Notes under the pieces: model-generated
The model's input: the letters and a program-made list of their open reading frames with translations, nothing else
The model's database searches: none
Told to the model about the DNA's origin: nothing
Made by a program: the position numbers and the translations under genes
From: Larix sibirica
Taxonomy: Eukaryota; Streptophyta; Pinopsida; Pinales; Pinaceae
Length of the DNA: 22,237 bases
Assembly (NCBI GenBank): GCA_004151065.3
Contig: NWUY0300006800.1
Location: 76,566-98,802 of the forward strand
Direction: 5' to 3'
In this document: positions 1-10,618 of the stretch, one piece after another
Layout: every line of letters begins with the position of its first letter
Position numbering within the stretch: the first letter of the stretch is position 1

Positions 1-2138
1 CCATGATGTGTTCCATTGAAAAAAAAATACAAAAGAGATCTAGGATTCTGGCCAGTGATTTTGCACCCCTCCTTGATCCATCACATAAAATTAGTATACT
101 GTCCACAAAATGTAGGTGTGTAATGGAGAGTGAGCTAGAGAATTTGATGTCTTTGAAAGTACCAACCCTTTTTGCTTCCTTTATGGACAGGGGGAAGCCC
201 TATCTAAGACCTCTTTCAGCCCGAAAAAAGGTGACGTCGAACCATTTATTAGGACTGCAAATGATACTGTGGTGATGCAACTCATGACCCAGAAGATAAA
301 AGGAACCTCAGACCCCAAATGAGTTAAGAGGAGTCAAATATAAATCCAGTTTACCCCGTCGTATGCCTTTGAAAAGTCAATCTTTATAACCAACCCTTTT
401 TCCTTTCTTCCCTTGATACTATGAAAAACTTCTCGAGCAACCCCAATAGCCTCATGGATTTGTCTCCCATCCAAAAACCCAAATTGTTCTTCAAAAATAC
501 GATTAGACAAAATGGCCTTTATTCTTCTTGCAATATTTTTTGCTATGATTTTGTAAATGTCATTTGCTAGTGAGATGGGTCTGAAGTCACCGAAGTTTGA
601 GGGTTGTCCACTTTTGGAATTAAGGCTATAAAAGTAGAGTTAACAGATTCCAGGACCCTACCCAATTGTCTAGACTCTTCCACCACCTTCAAGAGGTTGG
701 CCCCCAGGATGTTGAATGATTCCGCGGAGAATTCCACCATCGATCCATCCGGCCTTGGACTCTTGTCTTTTTGGAAGCTACAAATAACTTCCAACAACTC
801 ATCTCATGAGACTTATTCCATGAGCTCTCTATATCCTCCTCAATGAAAAAGCTGGGGAAGGACTGCGAAATCCCGAGAAATTCTAGGATTGAAGCTCTTT
901 CCTGAGCCTTAAATAAGGAAGAGAAGCATCCCTTCCCCATTCTTTCCAAGCCCTCAAAATATTTGACCTCTTGACCATCCTCATCTGTCATCCCCCGAAT
1001 AGTGTTTATGATTTTGTGACCTTTTGCAGTAACATGGAATAATTTAGTGTTCTCATCCCCACTCTTAAACCAAATTGCTCAGCTTTTCAATCTCCATACC
1101 TCCTCTTGTTCAACAAGTAGTTTCTTCTTGATTTTTTCTAGTTGAATTAAATTCCTTTTTGATTCTTCTGTTTCGAGACCTCTTCCTTCAGATTCATAAA
1201 TAATCTGGGGGATTTCTTCAACTCTTCTAAGCTCTTGTTCATCTTTAATACGGTTTTCATGTTCCCATTTCACAGTGTCCCGTTTCAATGCCTTCATATT
1301 ATTTACAAATTGTATCGAAGCCAGTCTTCAAGAGCTTGGATCAATGGGATGCCAAACTTATGCCACAAGTGCCTTGAATTCCTCATCCTTTAGCTAGCTC
1401 GAGTTAAATTTAAAAGGGCTTGGGGGTTTGGCTCTCTCATTACTAAATTCCAGATAAATGGGTTTGTGGTCCGACTCTCCCACCGTTCCAATCCATTGCC
1501 TCAAACTGTGACATCTGTCAATCAACCTAGAGCTGATAAGAAACGATCCATCCTTTTGGCAATGTGATCATTACCGACTCTTCTGTTGTTCCAAGAAGGC
1601 CTAATTTTTATAAGTTGGATATCAATTAGCCCTTTGTCCTCAAACTGATGAAGAAAATATGCAACAAGTGGATCAAGTATAACCTTCAACCCCCAAATTT
1701 ACATCACCCCATCTGTGAAATTTAGGTCTCCTCCAATTATGAGATTTAGGACCTGTAAGAGATATTTAGCTAGCAAAGCATCCCAAAATGTTTTCCTTTC
1801 CCATATGGCTTGTAGCAGTTTACTACCATTAAATCCATGCCACTTCCTTCAACCAAGATATCTTTCGCCAACACTGATTCACAACCCCAACTATCCCTCA
1901 CATGAATAGTAGAGAGTTTACATCCGATGGCTAAACCCCCCGAGTGCCCTCTCACATTTGATGCTAAGAAAATTCACCCTTTAAACAAAAATTTAAGAAT
2001 GTTTTCAACTTGTTCTCCCTCCCCTAAAGTTTCATGTAGAAGAAGGATATCCAGAGAGCTAGTAGTAACCAACCTCTTGAGTGACAATTTTTTGGATAGG
2101 TTCGCTAAACCCCTGCAATTGAAAGATAAAATCTTCAT
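1..2138 (-). pseudogene. LINE A ORF2 (AP endonuclease + reverse transcriptase), broken and partial
   Basis: ORF2 begins at the ATG 2138-2136 with MKILSFNCRGLANL, the usual opening of LINE endonucleases. Further motifs follow: LLHET with its acidic residue, GGLAIGCK, GGDLNF at about 1734-1720 and SDHKP at about 1474-1463. The linker reads AIWFKSGDENTKLFH and is interrupted by one stop near 1079. Reverse transcriptase starts near 790 (KDKSPRPDG) and continues through DFRPISLANDIYKIIAK, FGFLDGRQIHEAIGVA and KIDFSKAYD (about 384-358). LRQG has become LR-stop-G (TAG at 202-200). Sequence is missing just after, near 190-180, and the catalytic FxDD is FVDS (109-98). Several stops and frameshifts are present, so it is catalytically dead. 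Confidence 0.87.
2135..2138 (-). promoter_or_regulatory. ORF1 stop / ORF2 start overlap (ATGA) in LINE A
   Basis: On the minus strand the ORF2 initiator ATG (2138-2136) overlaps the ORF1 stop TGA (2137-2135) as ATGA. The ORF1 tail just before it reads TSEGVQE, and ORF2 opens with a canonical endonuclease start, so both sides are real family sequence and not chance. Overlapping stop-start codons are a known arrangement for termination-reinitiation in some LINEs. That it worked this way here is inference. Confidence 0.6.
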
Positions 2139-4123
2139 TCTTGAACCCCTTCCGAGGTTCTCGCTGATCTAAGCGCCCTAATAATGGATGATTTTTTACC
2201 AGCTGCAACCTCAAGTATTGCTTGTTCCAGTGCCTTGTGAATATTAGGTTTCCTACCTTGACCTCTCCCGGTGCCAACAATATTTTTAATCATACCCAAA
2301 CCCCCTTCCTTAGAATAGGCCCCCGGTGGTCTTGGTCTAAAGTTGTATCTGGATCCGAGTTCCTTCGAGTCCATAAATGACTCGCGACTCACAATAACCA
2401 TTGGAGAGGAATGCGTAGTTTTTGCTCAAGATTTTGAGCAGAGGGTAGAAGGATTGGGATTATCAAGAGTAAGGGAGATAGTTGAGTTCAACATAGAACA
2501 TGCAACAACATTCAAATTACAAGGAGTACCTTGTAATGGAGATAAAGGGGAGTCTTTCTGGGAACGATAGTCATGCATACTTGAGGAGGAAGTAGCTTGA
2601 TGTGCAAGGATCCCAAGCACTTCCTTTTCCTTTCCATGGTCAGATCCCTGCATCAGATCCTTCCCATGTTCTTCATTTGTTGCCTTTGCTTGATCTGGGG
2701 GTGACCTAGTTCCACCTTCCTTCCACATATATCGCCTCTTGGGAATACTTTCCTCCACTCTTCCACTTTTTGTTGCCGAACCCCCTTTTTCCCCTGGATC
2801 TGGGATCAAGACCATTTTTGATGGATCCCTGGAATCCCTGCTCCCAATCCATGGTTTGAAAGGTAGTTTGCATGAATCAACCAAATGACCATACATATGA
2901 CACCTCCTGCATCTGAATGGAACCCCTTCAAAATCAAGGGCTTGGATGATGGTAAATTGTCCCCATTCAATTTCTATTTCCTCCTTGAGCCCATTCCTTG
3001 TATCCAACTTGACCAAGATCCTGGAAACACTCATCTCACCTATCTCCTCAAAGGACATGTCCACCTCCAAGAGTTCTCCTTGCTAGTTACCAATTCCTCT
3101 GAGGATTTCCGACGACCAGAAGTCCAATGGAAGACCTGGAAAAATTACCCATATGGGAGCTATATCCAATTTGTCTTGACTTGCATAAAAAAGGGGTGTC
3201 CATGGTTTAAGAGTAAGCGACGCAAACCCAATGCACTAGTTTCGAGCCAGTATCCACTGTTGGTCTTTTGGCTTCTGCAAGATAAAGACCATCCATCCCT
3301 TAACCATAATATGGATTTTTGGAGTTTATCCCAACTTTTCTCCCCAGTGTTCCCTAGCCCATTGAGAGAGGGTTTTGAAAATGTATTTCCTACCATGCAC
3401 ACGCCCTGTGATTTCTAATTCTGCCATACTAGCCACTCTAAAAAGTGGGACCCCTTCCCCTACCACAAACTTGTTTCCTTACTATCATTCTTCAGAATCC
3501 TTCTCTTATTTTTGCTCCTACCTTTTCCTTCTTTTGAGTCACTGGAGTCATATTGGATCTCTTCCCTAACCACCTCTTTTATAACCCCTCCCTCCTTCCC
3601 TTGATTTTCCCGGGCACTAGCATATTCGCCTTCTACTCTTGAACCGTTCTGGGATGTTTGTGTAGAAATTGCTAGGGTCAAGTTCTTCTCCACCCAGGGA
3701 GAGATTCAAAGGAGTCAAGAATGTTCCTTCCCCCAGCATAGGAGAAGCCAAAAAACCCCCGCTCTCCAAAAAGTCTGGTCCCAGAACTTCGAATAGTTCT
3801 ATTTCCTGAAGAACCCCATCAAATCTAGGAGCCTCGGCCTGAGCCGCAGGGAGATGGTAACCTTCCGAGCCATATGTTGTCCCCATTCGTTTCCGTGGAA
3901 CTACCAAGTTGTCTTCCTGTTGAGATGTCAAGGAAATTATGGCACAAGGTTCATGATCCATTGTGAAAAAACTAGGATGGTCCGAAGTTCATTTGGACAC
4001 AAGCCCTAACTCGACTCTTTTCACACCGGAAATGAAAGAATTTCCCAATGGAGCATCCTAGATGTTGACATCATCATAAGGGTCTGTTGAAAATTCCACT
4101 TGCTCTTCCTCCTCAAATTCCAT
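2135..4123 (-). pseudogene. LINE A ORF1 (DUF4283-like / CCHC zinc knuckle RNA-binding protein), broken
   Basis: This is the nucleic-acid-binding ORF1 protein of a plant LINE, expected to coat the element RNA. The likely start is the ATG at 4123 (MEFEEEEQVEF...). A stop follows within about 25 codons, apparently TGG to TAG. The reading moves to another frame between about 3690 and 3290, then returns. Around 3180-3080 the sequence reads PIWVIFPGLPLDFW, a DUF4283-like signature. A perfect CX2CX4HX4C knuckle (CRRCHMYGHLVDSC) lies at 2911-2870. An in-frame TGA at 2428-2426 interrupts the tail, which then stays open to a TGA at 2137-2135. That stop overlaps the ORF2 start by one base frame (ATGA). 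The protein cannot be made as it stands. Confidence 0.85.
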
Positions 4124-4215
4124 GGTCGTGACCCCATAATAAAAAAATACCCATAGATCAACACCTTCGCCCTATTTTTCTACAGTATCGAAGAACCGCA
4201 GACCCCCAACAACCA

Positions 4216-5154
4216 TTATATATATAATATAATATTTTGTTTTTTTAAATATTCATCAATGTTTTTTTCCAACATTGGAGAAGTTATAAGTTTGAGTATT
4301 TAATCTTTTCAAGATTAAGCTATGTAATCATAATTAGGGTAGATGGTTTACCCATTTACTATTAATGAATTATGGAGAAGTACTCTGATTTTTTTTAAGT
4401 TATTCCGTAGAAAAAAATATTCATTAATGAAAATAAATTATAACAATAAAAAAAACAATACATAAATACTAACTCATTTATATAACCTACGACTTATAAT
4501 AGTATATAAATAATTAAAGATGATGTAAAAACTCAAATAATTCATTTCAATTAAATGGATTCAGTATAGGAGGAATGAGTTTTTCACTAATAGGTAAGGT
4601 TCAATTCTCGTGGTGCTTTTCTTAGAGCCATGAGGTCACCTTGAAGTAGTATTTGAATGTGTGATTGCACCCAATGATATTATATTAATTGATGTCATGA
4701 ACCATGTGCACATAAGTAGAATAAATCCCACCCCTTATCCTTGAAATTTAAAGCTCAAAGGGTTTGAATCCATTGGTGAGGAGTGAGGAGTTTTTCATCC
4801 GTGAACAAGTTCCCATCCCTGTGTTACACCTAGATAGGCGATCTAAACACACATAAGTGGATCAAAACCTACCCATGTTCTTCAAATTTAAACCAATTAG
4901 ATTGACACTTAAGTTCATATTTAAATATTAGCTTTAATTTACTAAGTATAGGCCATGAAATCTAATATGCATAATTTTCTTTGCATGTATTTTGATTTGG
5001 ATCTATTTTGATTTTGTATATGAAGAGGAATAATGCGTATTAAGTATTCACACAACTATTTTGTTAAGGATTTTAGTATGTAGTTTTTTTAAGAAATCAT
5101 TTAATGAATAAATAATCTAAAAACAAGGTCATTTTATTTCAATTATTTAGATCC
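4216..5154. other. AT-rich spacer between the divergent LINE A and LINE B
   Basis: No coding potential is visible. The first 350 bases are very AT-rich, with TA repeats next to the LINE A 5' end and a 10-bp inverted repeat (4361-4370 with 4419-4428) that may be chance in such sequence. The middle holds a degenerate two-copy repeat, listed separately. The last 280 bases show nothing I recognise. LINE A and LINE B point away from each other across this spacer. Confidence 0.7.
4577..4905 (+). repeat. Degenerate tandem dimer of an unidentified interspersed repeat
   Basis: Two related stretches can be aligned by eye. GAGTTTTTCA plus about 30 following bases occurs at 4577 and again at 4788. ACATAAGT followed by a weakly similar 45-base stretch occurs at 4710 and 4851. 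The differing offsets (211 and 141) mean one unit has an internal insertion or deletion. The first unit contains GGTTCAATTC, which resembles a tRNA B box, so a SINE-derived origin is possible, but I see no convincing A box or poly(A) tail. Confidence 0.4.
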
Positions 5155-8100
5155 AAAGGTTCATTACATCACGCATGAAGCAGAATGGAACAGAAAAAGA
5201 GAACTATCTTATTGAAAAAGGAAGCAGAATGGAGGATCAAAAGTAGGGTTGTTTGGATGAACAAGGGTGATGATACTACTATTTTTTTTCATAAATTTGC
5301 AAATTACTGTAAGAGTATTAACACTATTTGAAGACTTAACGATGATATAGGAGAAACTATTAGCAAATTTGAAGAACTAGCAGAAGCAGGGGTTAATCAT
5401 TTCGGGAAACTTTACAAAGAAGAGGCTTTGTCAGTAGATGAAATGGTCATAATAACTTAGCTATATCCAAATTTTATTAAGGAGGAGGATAACATAGAAT
5501 TACTACAGGATGTCACCTTTTCTGAACTGGAAGAAGCTATGCATAGCTTAAAAAAGAAAAGAGTTCGGGACCCGACGGACTACCTATTGAGTATTATATT
5601 GGGCTTCCTGATACTATGAAAGTGGACCTAGATGAAACGGTCATAATAACTTAGTTATATCCAAATTTTATTAAGGAGGAGGATAACATAGAATTACTAC
5701 AGGATGTCACCTTTTATGAACTGGAAGAAGCTATGCATAGCTTAAAAAAAGAAAGAGTCTAGGACCCGATGGAATACCTATTGAGTATTTTATTGGGCTT
5801 GCTGATATTGTGAAAGTGGACCTTCTTCGAGTAATTGAGGACTACAGGAAAAATGGCAGAGTATTGGGGGGCTTCAACACCACTTTTATCTCCATTATAC
5901 CGAAAGTTGATAACCCTGATTCTTTTGATGAATTCAGATCTATAGCACTTTGTAACAACATTTATAAATTTATAGCTAAAATCATTGAAAGAAGAATTAA
6001 GAGTCTTCTATATGCCAATATATCATATGAACAATTTGGGTTCCTCCCAGGCAGAAAAATACACGAAGCAGTTGGAGTAGCACAGGAAGGTATGCATACA
6101 ATTAGACATAGGAACTTGAAGGCAACATTTATAAAAATAGACCTTTCTAAGTCCTATGATCGTGTGAGTTGGGCTTATCTTAAGATGATCCTAACACAGG
6201 TTGGTTTTTGCATACCTATCATAAACTGGATCCTAAGTTGTGTGACCTCATTTTCATTTGCAATTTTGATCAATGGAAAAGCCTCACATTTTTTTTCGAC
6301 TTGGAAGAGGCCTAAGGCAAGGCTTCCCGCACCCCTTCTATTTATCCTAGTTGTTGAAGGACTTAGGAGGGTTTTATTGCATGCTAAAGGAATAGGAAGA
6401 TTTAAAGGTATACAGACTCGGTAATCAGATCTCTCTTACTCATTTATTGTTTGTAGATGACATATTAATATTCAGTGAAGGAAACTGAAGAGAGCTGGAA
6501 ACTTTGAATGAACTTATCCTTTTATTCTGTAAGGCCCCAGGAATGAAGGTAAATAATGATAAATCTTTGATACTTGGAGAAGGTATTAATGAGGAGACTC
6601 TAAGGAGTTTTAGCAATGTCCTGGGTTTTAAAGGAGCATAATTGGATCATAGCCTGGAATATTTTGGCTTTAATTTAAAGGCTACGACCTATGGCTTAAA
6701 ATATTGGGATTGGTTGATACTAAAATGCGAAAGGAGAATTAGTAACTGGAACTTTTGATGGCTTACGAAAGGGGGCAGACTGGTCTTATAATAAATGCAA
6801 TATTGACAGCTATTCCTATTTACTGGACTTTAGCCTGGATCCCTAAAGAGTCCTGAAGAGGATCACTTCTCTGCTACTATGGTTCTTTTGGTCGGGCAAT
6901 TTGGAAAGAAAAGGAGTAACCTGGGTAAGTTGGAAGATAGTTTCACTTCCTAAAGACATGGGAGGCCGGGGTGTAAAAAAAATAACTCCTTTCTCCATGG
7001 CACTAGCAACAAAAAGCATATGGAGACTTATTGAAGGTAAACGATTATGTGTTAAGGTGATTATTCAAAAATATATAAATCCTGCAACGGTTGAGGATTG
7101 GATTAGAAACTCTTTGAAATCCACTTGGAATGTTTCTGTTATTTGGAGGGCAACAGTTCATGCATTATCTTTGATAGGGGATGGACTTTCATGGAAAGTA
7201 GGGTCTAGATTGAAAGTCAGATTAGGGGTTGATCCCTGGATAGGAAGCGAGAATTCACACCTACTCCCTTAGGAATGATTACTAAGCTTCATGATGAAGG
7301 ATACAGGGTTTTAAATCATATAAAAAATACTATGGGAACCTCTATTCTTACTCAGGATTGGGTTTCAACTGAATAGTTAGGCTTTAAAGGTGAGGATAAA
7401 AAGTGTTGGGAAGAGTATATTGGAAATCTAAAAGAGAATCATATTAAAATACTCAAGGTTAGTGACAAGCTTGTTTGGATACCTGCTGCAAATGGTATAT
7501 ACACACCTAAGGTAGAGTACAAGGCCCTTTTGAATAAAGACTTACAGTTTGAACCGAAAGGGTGGTGGAAGATTATGTGGAAATTACAATGCCTTATGAA
7601 AACAAAAATTTATTTTTGACTACTCCTTTCAGACAAGGCTTTAACTTGGGATCATTTTCAAAATAGAAGTTGGATAGGACTTGGAAGATGCTTTTTATTC
7701 AATATATTAGAGGAAACAAATGAATATTTGGATGTAAGCTGTGCTTTTACCAAGCTGGTTTGGAAGGGGATTGAAAAAGAAATAGGCTGTCACAATATTT
7801 GGCAGGGGGATTCAATGGAATTCTGCCTTAAAAACTGGTGCAACAACCTTGCAGTGGAGGACTATAATGCACTTCCTGCCATTATTAACGGACAAATATG
7901 GAGGGTAAGAAATCAAATTTTATTTGAAGATTCAGATTTTCCTGTCTCATATTGTATTAATCAGAGCATATGTATGATACAATATTTCCCCAACCAAAAG
8001 AAAAAAAAAGAAGGAAAAAATAATTCTGGAAGTAGAATTAAACGTATACCTAAGAGCACTTTTTGATGGAGCAGCACAAACTAGTAGGGAAAGATTATGC

Positions 8101-8454
8101 AGAGCTGGAGGTGTTGTTCTTATTTTCGAAGATCACTCAATTAGTTTTAGTGTAGGAATTGGATCTACAACTAACAAATTTTCAGAACTAAAGGCTCTTT
8201 GGCTCACTCTAAGATTAACAAAAGATAATGGATTCAAGAAGCTATGCATTTTCGGGGACTCTAAACTAATCATCAACTGGATGAAGGGGGAGGCTCAATG
8301 TCAGAGTCTTATTTTGCAAAATCTTCTGGAGGAGGCGCGCAGGATTAGCTCACTTTTTGAGGAAATCTCCTATAAACACATTTATAGGGAACTAAATATA
8401 GAAGCATATATGTTATCCAGGGTTGGCTTAAATCTAAGAAAAGGAGAGTGGTAG
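5155..8454 (+). pseudogene. LINE B ORF2 (reverse transcriptase, connector, RNase H), broken
   Basis: The 5' part reads KSRVVWMNKGDDTTIFFHKF and AGVNHFGKLYKEE, typical of the LINE linker. Reverse transcriptase opens with KSLGPDGIPIEYF near 5750 and stays open to 6424, including SYEQFGFLPGRKIHEAVGVA and IKIDLSKSYDR (Asp codon 6140-6142). The RQG block is altered. After a frameshift, LTHLLFVDDILIFSEGN carries an intact FVDD (6450-6461). A connector segment is open at 6901-7272. RNase H covers about 8053-8454. It keeps FDGA (8065), the Glu of FSELKALW (8185) and FGDS (8257), but the last catalytic Asp is Tyr (8407-8409). Many stops, frameshifts and a 194-bp internal duplication make it non-functional. 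Confidence 0.87.
5437..5824 (+). repeat. 194-bp tandem duplication inside LINE B ORF2
   Basis: Units are 5437-5630 and 5631-5824, each starting GATGAAAYGGTCATAATAAC. I count about 15 substitutions and no indel, near 92% identity. The region encodes the end of the linker and the first conserved block of the reverse transcriptase. Because 194 is not a multiple of three, the duplication breaks the reading frame and must postdate the insertion of a coding element or mark its death. Its own divergence shows it is older than the 10.3-kb duplication. Confidence 0.9.
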
Positions 8455-8928
8455 ATATTCCAAAATGGTGAGCAGATAACAAGTTTTTTTTAGAATCCTT
8501 TTGTTGCATCTACAGGTAAGAGACACATTTCGGGTTACAAGCCAAGACCGTTATAGGGTGACATAATGAAGGCTGGACTGTTCACTGAAGGAAACACTGC
8601 TTATATCCCTTGCTATGGATAAATGATGAATACATATGCACTGATTGTCTTAATAGGAAGTATTTCTTTTTTTGAAATCTTTTTTTCTGACGTAATGATG
8701 AATGAATTGAGGCCGAACTGTTCAACTTAGTTGAACAAATAACTACTTGATTGGAAGCACTTTTTCTATTTTTGATCTTTTTGAAGACTATTTTTGATGC
8801 AATGAATGAAGCTTGATACAAGTATTGGAAGCCTTGATGTCTAATTATCAAACAGAATGCTGATCAACATCTGAAAAATATAGTATTTTTAAATAATATT
8901 ATGAGTTTTTTTCAAAGTAAAAAAAAAA
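8455..8928 (+). other. LINE B 3' UTR ending in A-run
   Basis: Noncoding sequence after the LINE B ORF2 stop (TAG 8452-8454). It is T-rich, with scattered GATGAATGAA-like motifs, and ends in ten A at 8919-8928, which could be the remnant of the element's poly(A) tail. A short perfect inverted repeat, GTTCAAC-TTA-GTTGAAC, lies at 8720-8736. An open frame on the minus strand at 8582-8851 has no recognisable content and I do not call it a gene. Confidence 0.55.
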
Positions 8929-9113
8929 CAAGAAGGTTATATAATTTGACATAAGAACCAAAATTCACTTAAAATGTTTAAGTTAAACTATATTCACACC
9001 TTAATTTTAACAATTGAACGAACCACCATTTGCTACAAATTCATAGAAAACTATTTCATCTACAATTATATATAATATACTAAATGTCATACATACCCCA
9101 TGAAAACCACATA

Positions 9114-9147
9114 CCACATATTAGAAGAAAACCACATATTAGAAGAT
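9114..9147 (+). repeat. Short tandem repeat, 18-bp unit, two copies
   Basis: CCACATATTAGAAGAAAA at 9114-9131 is followed directly by CCACATATTAGAAGAT. It lies in the AT-rich spacer 8929-9175 between LINE B and LINE C, in which I see nothing else. It looks like simple replication slippage. Confidence 0.7.
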
Positions 9148-9175
9148 TTGAATAATATAGTAAAATCAATAACGA

Positions 9176-10618
9176 CGACTTTGACTAATTTGGAACGGCT
9201 TTTTGAAAGTTTACTGTTGGCTTGCTATGGAGCTGTGTTGGAAAGTCAAAAATGGGTGTGAAGTGGCTATAGGTATCGATCCCATCATGGGATTGACCGA
9301 TGCATATATTTTATCTGCTGGATTATTACAGGAGTTGAAGAATGTTGGGATGATTACGTTGAATTCATTTGTTAAAGATAATCGGTTGGGATATTGGTAT
9401 AATTCCGTGGATCTGCAACTGCCACGTGGAGTAGCCACTGAATGTGATTCTTATCTTCGGGCTCTTAATAATGCTGGGGTGCGTATCAGCCTTGACAGGG
9501 ATGAGTTGGTCTGGGCAGGAAATGCGACCACGGGTCAGGTGACGGTGAGTTCAGCATACAAATGTATCATTAAACGCAGATGTAGTTTCCCCAGCCAGTG
9601 GTGGTATAAGGTAATATGGCAATGGTTTATTCCACTTAAACTTAAGTGTTTTATTTGGTTTGTACTTCAAGATAGGTTGAAAACCTGGGATAACCTTGCT
9701 ATTTTTGGATGGATTGGCCCCAACCAATGTCTTCTGTGCAAATGTTGTTCTGAATCTGCATTTCATCTTTTTGTGGAATGTTCCTTTACACGTAGTCTGT
9801 GGGAGAAATTTTATCCTATTTTTGGTATTACTGGGTGTTGGGGTGGATGCAACGTGGATATTTCTTTGAAATTATGGATTAAGGATTTCAAATTACACTC
9901 AACATTACCTATCTTTGTTTTCTGGACTGTTTGGTGGACAAGGAATAAGGCAACATTTGAGGATATCCCTCCAAGTCTGGACAGTGCTTATAACTCTGTA
10001 TTGTGTCGGTATTTGAAATTTTAGAATGATCAGAAAGCTCCTGTCATGCGCAATATTGGGAGCTTCCAACTTATTGTTGATGATCCTGTTCTATTCTTTG
10101 ATGGTGCGGCTAATATGGGAGTTTGTGGTGCTGGCGGGGTTATCTTCATTAGTTTGGATCACTATTTTACTCTTCGTCTGAACTGTGGAAGAGGCACCAA
10201 CATGAAGGCAAAACTCTTGACATTGTGGTGTGTTTCTCGAGTGGCAAACCTCTTTGGACTTGGGAAGGTGAATATTTTTGGTGACTCAAGAGTCACTATC
10301 AAATGGGCAAGGGGAGAATTTGATCTAAAAGTACTGAACTTGGTATATTGGTGCAATAGAACTAAATTTGAACTCGGTACTTTTATCTCCTTGTCTTTGG
10401 ATCATATATATTGAGAACATAACTCACAGGCTGATCTGTTGTCAAAAACAGCATTGGATGGAGAAGTTGGCTTCTTGCAGTGGGATGAATTTTTGGAAAA
10501 TCAGTTGATAGACTCTGGCAAATGTATTTTCTGGATTCACGTCCATTGGAACTCCTTTTTTGGACTTAGGGATGTTGTAATAATTTGTTTTTTGTTTGTT
10601 TTGGGGGGTAATTACTGA
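9176..10618 (+). pseudogene. LINE C ORF2 C-terminus (zf-RVT-like region + RNase H), copy 1
   Basis: The upstream half (open from 9203) reads like the zf-RVT region of plant LINEs: SSAYKCII, PLKLKCFIWFVLQDRLKTWD, GWIGPNQ, then the putative zinc ligands CLLCKCCSESAFHLFVEC (about 9728-9781). A TAG at 10022-10024 interrupts it, and the same frame resumes straight into RNase H. FFDGAAN has the first Asp (10100-10102). The expected Glu of the NxxAEL motif is Lys (10211-10213). FGDS keeps its Asp (10283), and HNSQADLLSK keeps the last Asp (10433). A TGA at 10412-10414 is specific to this copy; the second copy has CAA there. After that stop the frame is open to a TGA at about 10616-10618. It is a nonfunctional fragment. 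Confidence 0.86.

Larger units (their letters stand above)
1..4215 (-). mobile_element. LINE A: L1-type plant LINE, 3'-incomplete fossil (copy 1)
   Basis: Reading the minus strand from about 4215 to 1 gives a plant LINE in canonical order: short 5' leader, ORF1 (DUF4283-like plus CCHC knuckle), ORF2 endonuclease, linker and reverse transcriptase. The element runs off the left edge inside the reverse transcriptase. The connector, zf-RVT-like, RNase H and 3' UTR parts are not in the window. In the second copy, LINE-like sequence stops close to the equivalent point, next to a GC-rich segment, so the element may be truncated there. The 5' end near 4215 is an estimate from where sequence turns to TA repeats. 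Both reading frames contain several stops and frameshifts. No target-site duplication can be assigned because the 3' end is missing. Confidence 0.88.
5155..8928 (+). mobile_element. LINE B: 5'-truncated plant LINE (copy 1)
   Basis: Plus-strand LINE remnant. It starts inside the linker between endonuclease and reverse transcriptase, covers reverse transcriptase, connector and RNase H, then a 3' UTR ending in ten consecutive A at 8919-8928. Loss of the 5' part is the usual result of incomplete target-primed reverse transcription. The reverse transcriptase resembles that of LINE A, but the tail region differs from LINE C. Both borders are estimates from where similarity to LINE proteins starts and from the A-run. 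I found no clear target-site duplication. Confidence 0.82.
1..10323. repeat. 10.3-kb duplicated block, copy 1
   Basis: This block reappears at 11566-21888 with a constant offset of 11565. All long reading frames are the same in both copies, and the noncoding stretches I compared by eye also match, including AT-rich spacers and homopolymer runs. It contains LINE A, a spacer, LINE B, another spacer and most of LINE C. Its left end is the window edge, so the true start of the duplication is not visible. Its right end is sharp: the first mismatch is at 10324 (T here, C at 21889), followed by many more. Perfect identity across dead DNA implies a very recent event or an assembly artefact. Confidence 0.95.

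Noticed and set aside
3-275. Plus-strand open frame at the window start, extended in the second copy from 11514
   Set aside because: Antisense to LINE A reverse transcriptase. The extension only reads through the GC-rich palindromic segment. No independent support.
2885-3418. 177-codon plus-strand open frame (and its copy at 14450-14983)
   Set aside because: It is antisense to the LINE A ORF1, over the DUF4283-like and CCHC region, and its translation shows no protein-like family features. It is a shadow frame.
4216-5154. Bidirectional promoter between the divergent LINE A and LINE B
   Set aside because: LINE B is 5'-truncated and has no promoter of its own here, and TATA-like strings are expected by chance in such AT-rich DNA.
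8720-8736. Inverted repeat GTTCAAC-TTA-GTTGAAC as a possible terminator or regulatory hairpin
   Set aside because: Seven-base arms in a plant LINE 3' UTR are weak evidence; no T-run follows and nothing ties it to function.
8582-8851. 89-codon minus-strand frame rich in Ser, Lys and Phe
   Set aside because: Lies within the LINE B 3' UTR, has no recognisable motif, and its composition simply reflects T-rich DNA.
8700-9200. Target-site duplications flanking LINE B and LINE C
   Set aside because: No convincing matching pair was found by eye beside the estimated ends, and the exact ends are uncertain in AT-rich sequence.
10281-10296. Perfect palindrome GTGACTC-AA-GAGTCAC
   Set aside because: It falls in the codons of the conserved FGDSRVT part of RNase H, so protein coding explains it.
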